Positions 37,718 to 49,059 of a DNA stretch of 64,000 bases are shown here, piece after piece (within the stretch, counting starts at the first letter, position 1; each line of letters begins with the position of its first letter). Both the position numbers and the translations under genes were made by a program. The stretch covers positions 9,594,530 through 9,658,529 of the forward strand of contig OY365807.1 in the NCBI GenBank assembly GCA_959347315.1, written 5' to 3'. The notes under the pieces were generated by a model that did no database searches, had not been told where the DNA came from, and saw only the letters and a program-made list of their open reading frames with translations. The stretch comes from Bimastos eiseni (taxonomy: Eukaryota; Annelida; Clitellata; Crassiclitellata; Lumbricidae).

Positions 37718-38068
37718 ACCATCCATCCATCCATCCATCCATCCATCCATCCATCCATCCATCCATCCATCCATCCATCCATCCATCCATCCATCCATCC
37801 ATCCATCCATCCATCCATCCATCCATCCATCCATCCATCCATCCATCCATCCATCCATCCATCCATCCATCCATCCATCCATCCATCCATCCATCCATCC
37901 ATCCATCCATCCATCCATCCATCCATCCATCCATCCATCCATCCATCCATCCATCCATCCATCCATCCATCCATCCATCCATCCATCCATCCATCCATCC
38001 ATCCATCCATCCATCCATCCATCCATCCATCCATCCATACATACATACATACATACATACATACATAC
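37718..38068. repeat. (CATC)n array ending in (CATA)n
   Basis: About 80 perfect CATC units followed by about eight CATA units. Degenerate ATCC/ATTC repeats continue to about 38310. The ORFs of up to 372 codons across it are artefacts of a stop-free tetranucleotide. Confidence 0.97.
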
Positions 38069-38739
38069 ATCCATCTATCCATCCGTCATTCAACCTATCC
38101 ATTCATTTATCAATCAGTTCCATCAGGCTATCGATCCAACCATCTTTCAATCTATCCATTCATTCATCAATACGATCCATTCATACATCCATCTTTCCTT
38201 TCCTTCCATTCATTCCATCATAATGCAATCTATCAATTCATCCATCCATTCATCCATCCATCCAACCGTCTTTCAATCTATCCATTCATTCATCAATCCA
38301 TCCTTCCATCCCTTCCCACACCTGTCACCGTCCCTACCTCCATCCAAACAATTGCCCATAATATGTCCCATTTTTCCCCATTACAAAGGCCCGGTTACAC
38401 TTCCATCCAGCTCTCCTTTCCTTCCTCACTCGATCTCTCCAACCATCCTCCCTCTCGTCGCTTCCTCAGTCCATCTGTCCATTCGTCAATCCATCATCTT
38501 TTCCATGCCTTCCATCTTTCCACCCTAAGCCTCTCTCTCGTTCGCCGATGATAGTCACGTGCCGACGCCTCCGGGATCTTCGCTCTTTGTTCGCTGAGGA
38601 GGCAGTTGCCATGGCAACCAGCAACATAATCCATCTTCTCGACGCCATCTTTTGCATAGCGCAGAAGAATACTAACCGACTGACCAACGAGCAAGCTACT
38701 CAGAAATACAGTTGTTTGGTATAGGAAACCAATACTACA

Positions 38740-39160
38740 CATTGCATGTATATATATATATAAACAAATATATATGTATGTGTTGATGTGTGTTCGTATT
38801 TATATATATACAATATATAATTAATAATTATAAGGTATTTAGATTGGGAGGATTCAAAGGAATACGTTGTGCAGGTTTGCAACAAGACAATGCTCAAAGA
38901 TAAGAAGCCATCATTAATAAATGCTCTGTAATAACCAATCCTCATATATGAATATATTTATATATAATATGTATATATATATGGAGAGAAAGCATATATA
39001 TAAATAAATATGCACATGTGATTATATATATTATATATATAGGTCTATGTGATAATAAATATCCTTCCATCTCTGTTCAGAGAGGTCGTGTCGTTTGATG
39101 GCGCTATAAAAGCATTCAGCAGCAATATGCATATATATATAATATATATATATATATTGT
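38740..39160. repeat. TATA-rich simple repeats
   Basis: Several (TA)n runs at 38748-38815, 38943-38985, 39022-39042 and 39127-39160, followed by a GT run at 39190-39214. Confidence 0.85.
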
Positions 39161-39569
39161 GATATTGTAATTTGCATGCGTGCCTGCCTGCGTGCGTGTG
39201 TGTGTGTGTGTGTATATGGTCGTGTGTGTATGTGCGTATGTGGTCGTCAGGACGTGTGCGTTGTCTTTGCGCTTGAGATGGAGCGGAACGAATCATTTGG
39301 CCATCTGTCGGTCGATTTCTCAACTAGTATGAGTTTGTCGAAGCATCAAAGAACGAGATCAAGAAGAGCCTCTTTTGTTTGTCGATAGAAATATAATATT
39401 ACAATGCACATTAGACAATTATGCTGTAATTAATAAAGTGATGTATATATATATATTTGTATAATTACATGTATTCAAATCATAATACATTTGCACTGAC
39501 GGTCAACAGTGCAAAAACATAGAAGCAGCTTGCTACTGTACAAGTTACCGTAAATACCATTGCCACTGC

Positions 39570-39645
39570 TTGCAGTCCAGCAATGCCAGTCCCAAGTCTG
39601 GGTAAAGGAGGAGGGCGACGCTGATGATATGTGTTATCATACAGT
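39570..39645 (+). repeat. GGAGAAGGGCGACGCT repeat, copy 1
   Basis: Contains CCCAAGTCTGGGTAAAGGAG and GAGGGCGACGCTGATG. Related copies are at about 47840-47900 (plus) and 49275-49350 (minus). Confidence 0.6.
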
Positions 39646-39652
39646 GTCGACT

Positions 39653-39841
39653 ATCTAAATTTGCTCATAACGCGGAAACCGATCATCAAAGGTTCGTCTA
39701 AACCACTTCTCTGACATTTTATATATTGTACCCCAGTCTTTTGTTACTCGTGGCTCCGATAATTCCGGTCAATCCTAACCGCAACGATAATCCGTCGTCG
39801 GCAACTTGTAGTAGTTGCAAAGAACAACAGCTGGTTGAAAG
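39653..39841 (+). repeat. 189-bp perfect duplication, copy 2
   Basis: Exact copy of 36404-36592, 3.2 kb away. The two copies sit near LINE-tail sequences (36207-36265 and 39975-40050), but on opposite sides of them. Confidence 0.9.
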
Positions 39842-39974
39842 ATGTTAGAATGCAACTAACCAACCGTTGCAATTAAAATTGAGATATTGCAACAATGTAT
39901 AACTATTTCTATGCATATTATATATTATTTTATAAGAGTGGGTAGAAGAGGCAGAAAAGCCGCCACATTAGATA

Positions 39975-40050
39975 GCCCGTTCGTGAATAAGCTTGTGCCC
40001 TGCGCTTATCCTTCGAGTGGCGTTTTAGAAGTTTGGAGAAAGCGTTTAGG
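39975..40050 (+). mobile_element. LINE 3' tail
   Basis: CGTGAATAAGCTTGTGCCCTG ... CGAGTGGCGTTTTAGAAG, the same tail as at 36207 and, in complement, at 20583. No adjoining coding remnant was recognised. Confidence 0.55.
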
Positions 40051-40189
40051 ATAATTTCTGATTCAGCGTTAATGTTTTCATTTTTATTGGCCTTGCCGTA
40101 TACAAGAGCTTAGTGGTCAATTCTATCCATCGCTGTCTATAAGGTCAGGGCATGCTGCAACTCATAATTACAGCCGAGTTGGTAAGGGC

Positions 40190-40470
40190 TGTAGATGGAA
40201 TAGACATCTGGAAAACAATTTCTTTCCTGGCGGGTATTTGAACATTTGACCTCTTGACTGAGAGTCCATCCAGCTCTATATAAACACGGCACTATATATA
40301 CAATGCAATACAATTCAACTGCATCATTATAATGCATTAGAATACCGCCTTTCTTTCAAAGTTTGAAGGCGCACACACGACGACAGCATCACTAAATTTA
40401 TAGGATTGAACCCGTGCTCTTCGCGTTAGCGCTCGATTGCTCTAACCAATCGGCCGGTGCCACCGTGCAA
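40190..40470 (-). mobile_element. tRNA-derived SINE, possibly two tRNA-like modules
   Basis: On the minus strand, GGTGGCACCGGCCGATTGG (A-box-like, about 40446-40466) is followed by GGGTTCAATCCT (B box, 40401-40412), spaced as in a tRNA. About 170 bases further a second pair occurs: AGCTGGATGGACTC and GTTCAAATACCCG (about 40230-40285). These are RNA polymerase III type-2 promoter patterns. The sequence does not form a complete canonical tRNA cloverleaf, so SINEs are more likely than a functional tRNA gene. Confidence 0.5.
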
Positions 40471-40479
40471 CTATCCAGT

Positions 40480-41509
40480 GTAGTGATCATCAGGAACATT
40501 AATTTTGCGGAAATGGGTACGAAGAATTTATCTCCATTGTCGTGGGTCATTTGTCAAGTACATTGCTCACCTCAGTGTTAGTCCAAATGATGCTGTCAGA
40601 GTTGTCGATGGGTCCATTTTCCTTACACGATCCATTGAAAATGGACCCAACCCGACCCGACCCGACTTATGAAGCCAATTATCTGACCCGACCCTACCCG
40701 ACCCATGCATGTCGTACACGATCCGAACGTCTCTAGATGAGTCTTTTTATACGCCTAATGATCGTCTTTTGTTTACTTTTTGCAGTCAAGTAATTTCTGC
40801 TGTAAGCATGCTTTTCCCTTTTTCGTTTACACATTACCCAAGGGAATACTGCACTGAAATTGCGTGTTTTGCCGCAAGAGATTGACGTGTAGAACCCTAT
40901 GTGAACCTTGGTATCTTATATAAACTCTTCTGTTTCTCCATCATCGTGTGTCTGCCTGATTGTCTCACTGCCTGTCTGCTCGTCCGTCCGTCCGTCCGTA
41001 TTTCTATCTGTTTGTCAGATTCTGATTACATCGAATTGGCTTATGCAAATCTGCTGCTGGACAAAAGATACGAGCGAATGACGGGAGTAGGGTAAGGACG
41101 GGGCGGAATGGGAGGTGGGGAGGTGAAGGGGTGGGGTTGGAAGGAATGCTGGAAAAGGCAGAGGACCAGATGTCAGGGGTGTTTCTCTACCTTCCTCCCC
41201 AGGGATTGACACCGACGGCGACTCACGAGGAGGACACAAAGACTTTGTGATCTGCCGCGAAAGGAGGCGCGGAATGGGGAGGGAAATTGCGGGATAGGAT
41301 GGGGTAGACGAAACGTGGGAGAGGAGAGAGAAACGGAGGACCAGATGGGAGAGAGAGAGGGAGAGCCAGGCAGGGAGGGAGGGACACAGCAGATGTGCCG
41401 AATTCTGCAACTGCTTTTGATCGAAATTCGAGACTAACATTCGCAACAATCACTTCCCATTAAGAAGATTCTATCTTCCCGGGATTAAGCTACGATTACT
41501 ATAATATTT

Positions 41510-41510
<1 letters not shown>
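40480..41510. other. No gene seen
   Basis: Contains a short ACCCG repeat patch (40648-40700), a CCGT run (40980-41000) and a purine-rich tract (41100-41390). No supportable exon. Confidence 0.4.
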
Positions 41511-41704
<194 letters not shown>

Positions 41705-41873
41705 GAAGTTGTTGATCGACTGAGTTTGAAGACCTTGAGCAAGTTCTTCGCACACAATTGCTCTGCAATGCAACTGCAATTGCGCCGCCGTGGCGTGTGT
41801 ATGCACTTCTGAACTAAACTGTAAGAAGGGCGATATCAAGTAACAGTTGCATTGCGTAATTATAATAATTATA

Positions 41874-41900
41874 ATTACTACGCAATTATTGCGTAGTAAT
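41874..41900. repeat. Perfect 12-bp palindrome
   Basis: ATTACTACGCAA and TTGCGTAGTAAT around a 3-base loop, in AT-rich sequence; could extrude as a hairpin. Confidence 0.75.
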
Positions 41901-42203
41901 AATACAATTATTTATAATAGTAAGCTTTTTATTATCATCGTTACTGATAATATTATTATTATTATAACAAAGTGAATAATTTAGTATAGCAATGTCGAAG
42001 AAAAGCACATGGCGTTCCCGCGTTGAATTATTTGGATAGCTTCAGACTCTTTGGAACAGGTAGCCTCGTTTCGAGTGTGTGTCATGGGCTCCATCAGTCA
42101 ATCTTCGTCCCAGGTCTAATACGGCAGCTCCATTAATCATCATCATCAGCAGCAGCAGCAGCATTAGTTCGATACTTTTATTGTGATATATTATCAATGA
42201 ACC

Positions 42204-42343
42204 CAGAGGTGGCGATCTCGTTTGACAGGTAGGGGTACACCCAATGAGAGGGGTAGAAGAGGTTAGGGGACACATGTATAACGTGTCTCCTCTCTGTAAA
42301 GGTGGGGGACTTGTCCCCTCAAACCCCGGGATCGTTGCCGTTG
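42204..42343 (-). mobile_element. Short hAT-type element (CAGRGGTGGYGATC family), copy 1
   Basis: A 140-bp element with ends CAGAGGTGGCGATCTCG and complement of CAACGGCAACGATCCCG. The flanking 8-mers are AATGAACC and TATGAACC (7 of 8). It is the inverted relative of 42836-42980. Confidence 0.68.
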
Positions 42344-42835
42344 TATGAACCTCAACAGATAGGCACACGGTAGCAGCGAATAGATAGGTCAAATTCTTCA
42401 ATCGTTTTCACAACGAAGTAAGAGTATGATAGCAATGTGTCGTGGCTAGTGATAAGGAATCTATAGCTACGAACTGTAGCGTACGAGAAGACAAGAAACA
42501 CCACGCGTCCGTTTTGGTTAAGTTGGAACGAACGTTTAACCAGAGGCAAAACGATCTTAAGTTTGTCCTGTCTTGCAAGGTGCAGGTACGGAAACTCAGC
42601 CGGAAATAGGTCATTCCATATTAGACCATCGAATATAAAAAGACAGAAACTTCAAAGTGGACGCGAGCTGGAGAAGATTGCCATGAAGTGAGATTCCAAT
42701 TAAGGCATTGGGTCTGTATCTGAGGATCTTTAGGGAACTCCACGAAATAAGGAAGGATATGCACGCAGAAATTATCGTAAGGAGTCATAAAGGCGACGAA
42801 GAAGAGGATCGAGTATTGAATTGCAATAGTCTAGG

Positions 42836-42980
42836 CAGGGGTGGTGATCCCGTGAAGCGGGGTCGAGGGGACAAGTCCTCCCACTTTTATAGAGAGAGGA
42901 CACGTTATACGTTTGTTCCCCCCACATTTCTTACCCTTTCATTGCATCCCCCCACCTGTCAAAAGAGATCGCCGCCTGTG
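42836..42980 (+). mobile_element. Short hAT-type element (CAGRGGTGGYGATC family), copy 2
   Basis: Ends are CAGGGGTGGTGATCCCG and complement of CACAGGCGGCGATCTC. The flanking 8-mers are AGTCTAGG and AGTCCAGG (7 of 8). It shares GGGGACAAGTCC and CACCTGTCAAA segments with copy 1 in opposite orientation, 490 bases away. Confidence 0.68.
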
Positions 42981-42999
42981 AGTCCAGGAGGGACACGAC

Positions 43000-44040
43000 A
43001 AGAACTGAGAAAAGCATGGATAGATAGCGTTCTGAGTTAGAGACCGTGGAATTGATCGGAGTTGATTCTAGTACACGCTATACAGGATGGAGCAATGTTG
43101 GTAATATTGAGATTTCAATATCAGGCTCGAGTAACGAGTCTCGCGTAGGTGATGCACTTAAAGCACTGGTAGAATTTTGTATAATTATCTGGCAGAAATA
43201 TGAATGTTAGGCATTTTAGAATACCTCGCTGAAGAACTGCGACTATGTTCGTGTTAAGAACTTAACCAAAAATCAGTCTGTGTAAATTCACTTAGGTGCA
43301 TTTATATCAGAGGTGTCATATAGCAATATTTTCCAGCAAGTGGTGGACAAGAGTGTTGAATGTGCATGAGGAAAATAGGGCAGAGATCTCAGCGAGACCC
43401 ATACAAACAGTTGAATTAGATTTTGAAAACGTGGTTCTAATATGCATTGTCAATAACAAGCGTCACAGAAAACTCATCAAGCTTTAAAATGGCAAATTGG
43501 GCCTTTTTTCTCAATTGTATTGTGTTATACAAGGCTCCGCGTGCCAATAATATTTGTCTATCTTCGGCGGGCCAGAAAGTATCTCGTCGGTCAGATATTA
43601 TTCCAGTTTTTTTGGATAATTATATTCATTAACTGCGTTCAAGAACTCGAGTAAGTTTGGGGGCAGCTGTTTATACTCAGAATCAAACTATATAGTGTCC
43701 GATTTGTCGGAGTTCTTCAGCTTCCCTTAAATTCTCATAAGACGAGTGTAGCCGACCCCTTACTTCTTTTAGACAAATCGGACCCTGACCATATAAGGAA
43801 GTATTGATATATCCATTCTTTGTTGTTCTCTGTTGCAAGGAACTAGCTATAGATAGAAACACAGAGGATAGTTGAGTTGGAGGAGGAGAAAGAAGAAATG
43901 GAAAGAGGAAGAGGATCTGAAGCAAGAGACTAACGGAGGAAAGTGAAGAGCAGAGAGAGAAGAGGAAAAGTTAGTAAGAGAAGTTGATGGAAAAAGGAAA
44001 GAGAGCAGAAGATATTTGTCTACTTACCCACCTACATAAC
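43000..44040. other. No gene seen
   Basis: About 1 kb of mixed sequence ending in a purine-rich patch (43880-43990). Short frames only. Confidence 0.35.
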
Positions 44041-44059
44041 AATATTGAAATATATAATG

Positions 44060-45300
44060 ATTCACTTCCTCCTTCTCCGCCACCTTCTCCTCTTCCTCCT
44101 TCCCCTCTTCTCCTCCAATTCCTCCTTCTCCTCCTCCTCCTCCTTCTCCTCCTCTTCTTCCTCCTCCTCTTCCTCTTTCTCCTCCTTGTCCTTCTTCTCC
44201 TCTTCCTCCTTCTCCTCCTTCTCCTCTTTCTCCTCTTCCTCTTCCTCTTGCTCATTTCCCTCTTCTCATCAAATTCCTCTTCCTCCTCATTTTCCTACCT
44301 GTTCGTGTCCGATCTGCAAATCAGTGACTCCATTTAATTAGCATGCGACGTGTGTGGCCATTTCGTCTCGTGTGACGTAATAGTCGGCGCCGACTGATGT
44401 CACTTCCGGGTGCAGCAGCCGACAGACATGGCCTCGTTCGTTCGTTCTTCAGTCGGTCTGTCAGTCGTGCGTTCATCTGTTTCTTCGTTCGTTCTCCTCA
44501 GCCGCTGAGGCTCTTCAGTCAGTCAATGCAGCCAGCATCATCAGTGGCTCCACGGTCCATGCCGACACCGCCGTTTGGCTCGATGCACTCAGCCTCCCTG
44601 GACAATCTCCTCCTCCCTCTCTCCCACCCTCCCTCCCTCCTCTATTCATATTACGCTTGCTCTTTCTCAGCTTCCTCCTCTAATTCCTCCCCCACCTTTT
44701 CCTCTCCTCATTCTTACTCTTGGTATTTCACCTTCTCCTCTTCCTCTTTCGTGTCCAGTTCATTATTTCCTCCTCTATCCCTTCTTTCCCTTCTGCTTAC
44801 TGCTTCGTTCGTTCGTTCTCCTCCTCCTCCTCCTCGTCTTCCTCTTTGTCTTCGTGCTATTCTACCATCTTCCTCCTTCGTGATCTCTCCTCGTCCATGC
44901 CAATTTTATTTTTTAACATTCTTGCATTTACACCTCCCATCCTTCTCTTCCTGCTACTCCTCCTTCTCCTACCCTCATTCCATGCATACTCTTCGTCCGT
45001 CTCTTGGTCCTATATACCGAATCTTCCTCCGCCTCCCTTTGCTTCCTCCTCCTCACCCTCCTCTTATACGGTCCGTCTAATTCCTTTGCTTTTTCATCAA
45101 CCTCATCCTCATTTTTCCTTTCCCTCTCCACCACCTCCCTCGCCCTTCTCCTCCTCCGATTCTTCTCTATGCTGCTTTCGCTCCGCCTTCTCTCTTCCCT
45201 CCTTCTCCTTCTGCTCCTCCTCCACTTCTATTGTTTTCCTCTTTCCCTCGCTACTTCCTCGATGCAGACAGCCTAGTTCTTTGTCCTGACCATACATGTA
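44060..45300. repeat. Long polypyrimidine tract (CCT/TTC/CTC)
   Basis: About 1.2 kb strongly biased to C and T on the plus strand, interrupted at 44340-44620 by mixed sequence with GTGACGTAA and CACTTCCGGG (CRE-like and ETS-like words). Long frames here are Ser/Leu/Pro-rich artefacts. The mixed island includes an ATG-led MQPASSVAPRSMPTPPF stretch, but no splice donor follows it. Confidence 0.7.
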
Positions 45301-45349
45301 CAGATCTGGGAAACCTTCCAATCTTCTTTTGATACTCGCATCCATTCCT

Positions 45350-45632
45350 CTCTCTCTCTCTTTCTCTTTCTCTGTCTGTCTTTCTGCCTGTGTGTCAGTC
45401 AGTCAGTCTGTCTGTGTGTGTCTGTCTGTCAACTCCTCTGTGTCTGTCTGTCTGATTGTCCGTCTGTTACCTCCTTTCGTTCTCTTTCTGTCACCCATCC
45501 TTCTCTCTATTTCTGTGAGCCCGCGTGTAATGTAGGCCTATATTGTTCGGTCAGCCTGTCTGACTGTTTCTTTGTCTTTCTCGTTGCTAGTCTCATTTTA
45601 TGCGTGCTTGTTCAATACGTTCTCTCCATCTG

Positions 45633-45690
<58 letters not shown>
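45350..45690. repeat. CT/CTGT microsatellites
   Basis: CTGT/GTCT tracts followed by a pure (CT)n run at 45632-45688. Confidence 0.85.
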
Positions 45691-45693
<3 letters not shown>

Positions 45694-46142
45694 GTGCCTC
45701 TGCTTCTGTCTGTCTATCTCGCTCGCTCTCTCTGTGTCTATCCGTATCTCTTTTTGACTGTTCCTATGCTTCTGCCTTCAATTTGAACTTCCTTCCATTT
45801 GTTCTCCTATTTCTTCCTGCATGTGTTGGGAAGCAGAGTTCTGTACTTCTGTACTTCGGAAATAACATTAACATTGCCAAACTATGGGACAGGCAACATG
45901 AAATTAACTGCTCACCCATTTTGGTTCAGTTCGAGACAGATGATTTCACGAAGCGCGATGAAGCTACAGTTAAATCCCTTCGTTTCTACAGCGCCCATGG
46001 GAAATAAAAGAGGCCTTTGACGAAGGTCAAACCTATCACGATTCATTGAGAATGGCGTCGACGGTGTTACTTTCTATCGAGAAAATCTATCTGATAGATG
46101 AGCGACTAGCTATGGCGATTGCATCGTGTATCATCATGATGT

Positions 46143-46241
46143 AAGTTACAGATCCGTAAAGTTACAGATCCGTAAAGTTATAGATCCGTAAAGTTACAGA
46201 TCCGTAAAGTTACAGATCCGTAAAGTTACAGATCCGTAAAG
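46143..46241. repeat. 15-bp tandem repeat
   Basis: About 6.5 copies of AAGTTACAGATCCGT with one base change. There are no unique spacers, so it is not CRISPR-like. Confidence 0.92.
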
Positions 46242-47080
46242 TGAATCAAGATAGAGACGTGATTGGCCCTATCTTGCGGTAGAGCTGGTAGGAAAACATC
46301 CTGGAGTAGAGATGGATTTGGAATCCTGTCTGTGTAACTTCCACAACATCCACAACATGTCTACTTTTTGTATGCTTGCACATGTTGATATTGAGCAATT
46401 TGAGTCTGTCATGTCACAACAGACAGTCACGGTAACCAGATAATCAGTAGCGCTGTTGTCAATGATTTGTCATTCTTCACTCTTACTTTTATTTCATCCA
46501 CCCTGCTCGTCTCTCACTCTCTCTCGCTCTCGCTCTCTCTGTCTGTCTGTCTCTCTCATATTATTTCTCCTACTACTCTTCCTTACATCCCCTCTTCTTT
46601 CTCTTCCTCCTCCTTTCGCTTCTTCCTGCGCCTTTTCAATCTCATACATGTAGCCCTACATACATACATACCCTGCCCTTCCTCCTACTCCTCCCTTCAT
46701 TTCCTCTATTTCCTCCTCTTCCATCTTGTGGTACGCTTCCTTTTCTATCTCTTCCAATGTCTACCTTCCTCCTCGTTTCTCTCACCCGAACGCGTCACTC
46801 CCAATCCAACTCTTCTTCTTCCGTCTCCTCGTCCATCCATCCGTCCATCTCTCCGTCCCTCACTCAACCCCTCCATGCCTTGTGCTTAGTCTGCCTTCTG
46901 GCCTGCTTGCCTTTCTCTCCCACTTCCTGTCACGTCCGACTGGATTGGCGTTGCAATCGGTTGCAGAGCGAATGCTGCGGTGGCGAAGGCACCGACATGC
47001 GCACAGCAGCAGCAGCAGAGCCTCGCTTTGACGAGCCAAGAGGACGATGATGCGGAAGAACGAAGTGAGGTTTATTGAGA

Positions 47081-47345
47081 GCAGAAAGAGGAGGAAGAGG
47101 AGGAGGAAGAGGAGGAGGAAGAGGAGGAGGAAGAGGAGGAGGAAGAGGACGGGCGGAGGAGGACGTATACGAGGACGGAGGGAGAAGTACGGAAGACGAT
47201 GGATAAAGAGCAGAGAATGTACAAGAACGAGAGGCGTAGGATTGAGAGAAGGGATAGGCGAACAAAAGGAGGATCAAGAGGAGGAGAAGGAGGAAACGAA
47301 GGAAGTAAGAAGGAGGAGGAGGAGACAGGAGTGGAATAGAAAGAT
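47081..47345. repeat. Polypurine GAGGAGGAA tract
   Basis: A purine-only-biased tract with 9-bp GAGGAGGAA units at 47084-47150. It lies opposite in strand bias to the polypyrimidine tracts on either side. Confidence 0.8.
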
Positions 47346-47504
47346 GAAATAAAAAGGAGGATTATAAGAGATATAACTAAGAATCAAGAAAAGGGGATGA
47401 GACCGACATAAGAATCAACATCAAACTTGAGACTGGGCGAGATATAGAACAAGAGGCCGACTTTAAAGAGGAGTAAAATTATGAAGAAGGTGATAAGGCA
47501 GGGC

Positions 47505-47735
47505 TAACGGAAGGAGTGACAGTGGTGGAGTGATGGTAGTAGATGAGTTAAAAGGAGTGACGACGGTAGATGGGTTAACAAGGAGTGATGGTAGTAGATG
47601 AGTTAAAAGGAGTGACGATGGTAGATGGGTTAACAAGGAGTGATGGTAGTAGATGAGTTAACAAGGAGTGAAGTTGGTAGATGGGTTAACAAGGAGTGAG
47701 GTTGGTAGATGAGTTAACAAGGAGTGACGGTGGTC
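47505..47735. repeat. 28-29-bp minisatellite
   Basis: About eight units of the type GGTAGATGGGTTAACAAGGAG, alternating between two variants (with GATGAGTTAAAA and GATGGGTTAACA). Confidence 0.85.
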
Positions 47736-47834
47736 CGTTGTAATGTAATGTAATACTCGAAACCAGCTTCTTACTGGTTATGAATCAAACGAAATGGCTT
47801 GTTAGAGCGACTGTGAAATCCTCCACTGCTAGCA

Positions 47835-47900
47835 TTCACGCAGTGCCAGAATCAAGCCTGAATAAAGGAGAAGGGCGACGCTAATATTCATTGCTATCAC
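47835..47900 (+). repeat. GGAGAAGGGCGACGCT repeat, copy 2
   Basis: CAGTGCCAGAATCAAGCCTG ... AAAGGAGAAGGGCGACGCTAAT, related to 39570-39645. Confidence 0.55.
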
Positions 47901-47959
47901 GAAGTGTTGCTAAGCTGTAACTACCTATCGCCAACACTCCGAATTCCTGAGGTCAAACT

Positions 47960-48350
47960 AAGAGTTAATCTTCCTTCTCCTCTTTCTCATCATTCTCCTC
48001 CTCTAGTTCATTCATCATAATCCTTACAATCCTTTACATCCGCTTCTTCCTTCTCTCAATAATCTTCGCTCCTCTTCCTCCTTCTCCTCGTCTTCTTCCT
48101 CCTCTTCCTCGTCTTTATCTTCTTCTTCCTCCACTTACTCTTCTTCCTCTACCTACGCCTCTTAGTCCGCCTCCTCCTACTCCTCTTCTTCCTCCTCTTC
48201 CTCTTCTTCATCTTCTTCCTCCTCCTCTGATTCTTCTTACTCCATCTTCTCTACTATTCCTGTTTCTCCTCTTCCTCCTCTTCCCCTTAATCTTATTCTT
48301 CTTCTTCCTCCTCCTACTCCTCTTCCACTCTTCCTCTTCTTCCCCGTCCT
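47960..48350. repeat. Polypyrimidine TCC/TTC tract
   Basis: About 390 bases almost free of purines on the plus strand, built from TCCTCTTCC-like units. Confidence 0.8.
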
Positions 48351-48828
48351 CCATTTCTCTGATCGGGCGATTTGATATTTCTTATCAAATTCTGACTGTT
48401 CGTGAGCTAGTGAGGGAGGGGCTGTTGTCGGTCAGAGGCGTAGAGGATACAGGATGGAGAAAGGGAGGAAAGGTCCTCAGTGCAGAGCGAATGGGAGAGG
48501 GGTGCAGTGACTAATCGAGGGTAAATAATAATGGGCGCACGAAGAACGGGTTTTGATCGGGTCGAGTATTTGATGATCGGAGGAGAAGGGTGGGAGGTGT
48601 TTGCAAAGTCGTTTCGTTGGCTGAATATCATCTGAGGGTACGAAAGACCACCCGACCACATCCACCTTTTTTGCTGCTCTGGATCAGAGATCCATCTATA
48701 ATAATTATCTATCGTGCACACTGGAAGGATCGGATGCGTTGGCCACGTGACTGACTGTCTGTGGCGTGTGAGTGAGTGCGTTCGTGTGCTTGTGTGTATA
48801 ACTGCATGCGTGTTTGCAACAAATTGCA

Positions 48829-48852
48829 TGTGTGTGTGTGTGTGTGTGTGTC
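48829..48852. repeat. GT microsatellite
   Basis: About 12 GT units followed by a CT-rich stretch. Confidence 0.85.
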
Positions 48853-49059
48853 CCTTCCTCTCCCTCTCTCTCGTCTCTATATCTATATGACAACAGAAGT
48901 GTCTGCCATGACCATATGCTTGTTTTACATGGTGTGCCTCCCTCCCTTTCTCCCCAGAACTCTCTTAACCCTCACCCTTTCTTGAGAGCCCTTGACGTCA
49001 CTGTATAGACGACGACGGCCAAGCTTCCGGTGGCTATCTGTCGTAAAGCATGCCGGGAA

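Noticed and set aside
37433..38551. Very long open frames (up to 372 codons) on both strands
   Set aside because: They are translations of a (CATC)n/(CATA)n array that has no stop codon in any frame.
40367..40470. A functional tRNA gene
   Set aside because: A and B boxes are present but a complete acceptor stem and anticodon arm do not form; a SINE is more likely.
42355..42790. An open minus-strand stretch of about 145 codons between the two short hAT elements
   Set aside because: The length is within what chance gives in six frames over 64 kb, there is no clear start or splice pair, and no motif was recognised.
43971..45289. Several Ser/Leu/Pro-rich or Arg/Lys-rich frames of 90-230 codons
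   Set aside because: They come from the long polypyrimidine tract and carry no conserved motif or splice structure.
45600..46007. A frame continuing from the CT repeat into about 60 ordinary codons ending SLRFYSAHGK
   Set aside because: The ordinary part looks slightly protein-like, but there is no start outside the repeat and no convincing splice site; too weak to annotate.
46143..46241. CRISPR-like regular repeats
   Set aside because: Units are 15 bases, directly adjacent, without spacers, in a eukaryotic genome; it is an ordinary tandem repeat.
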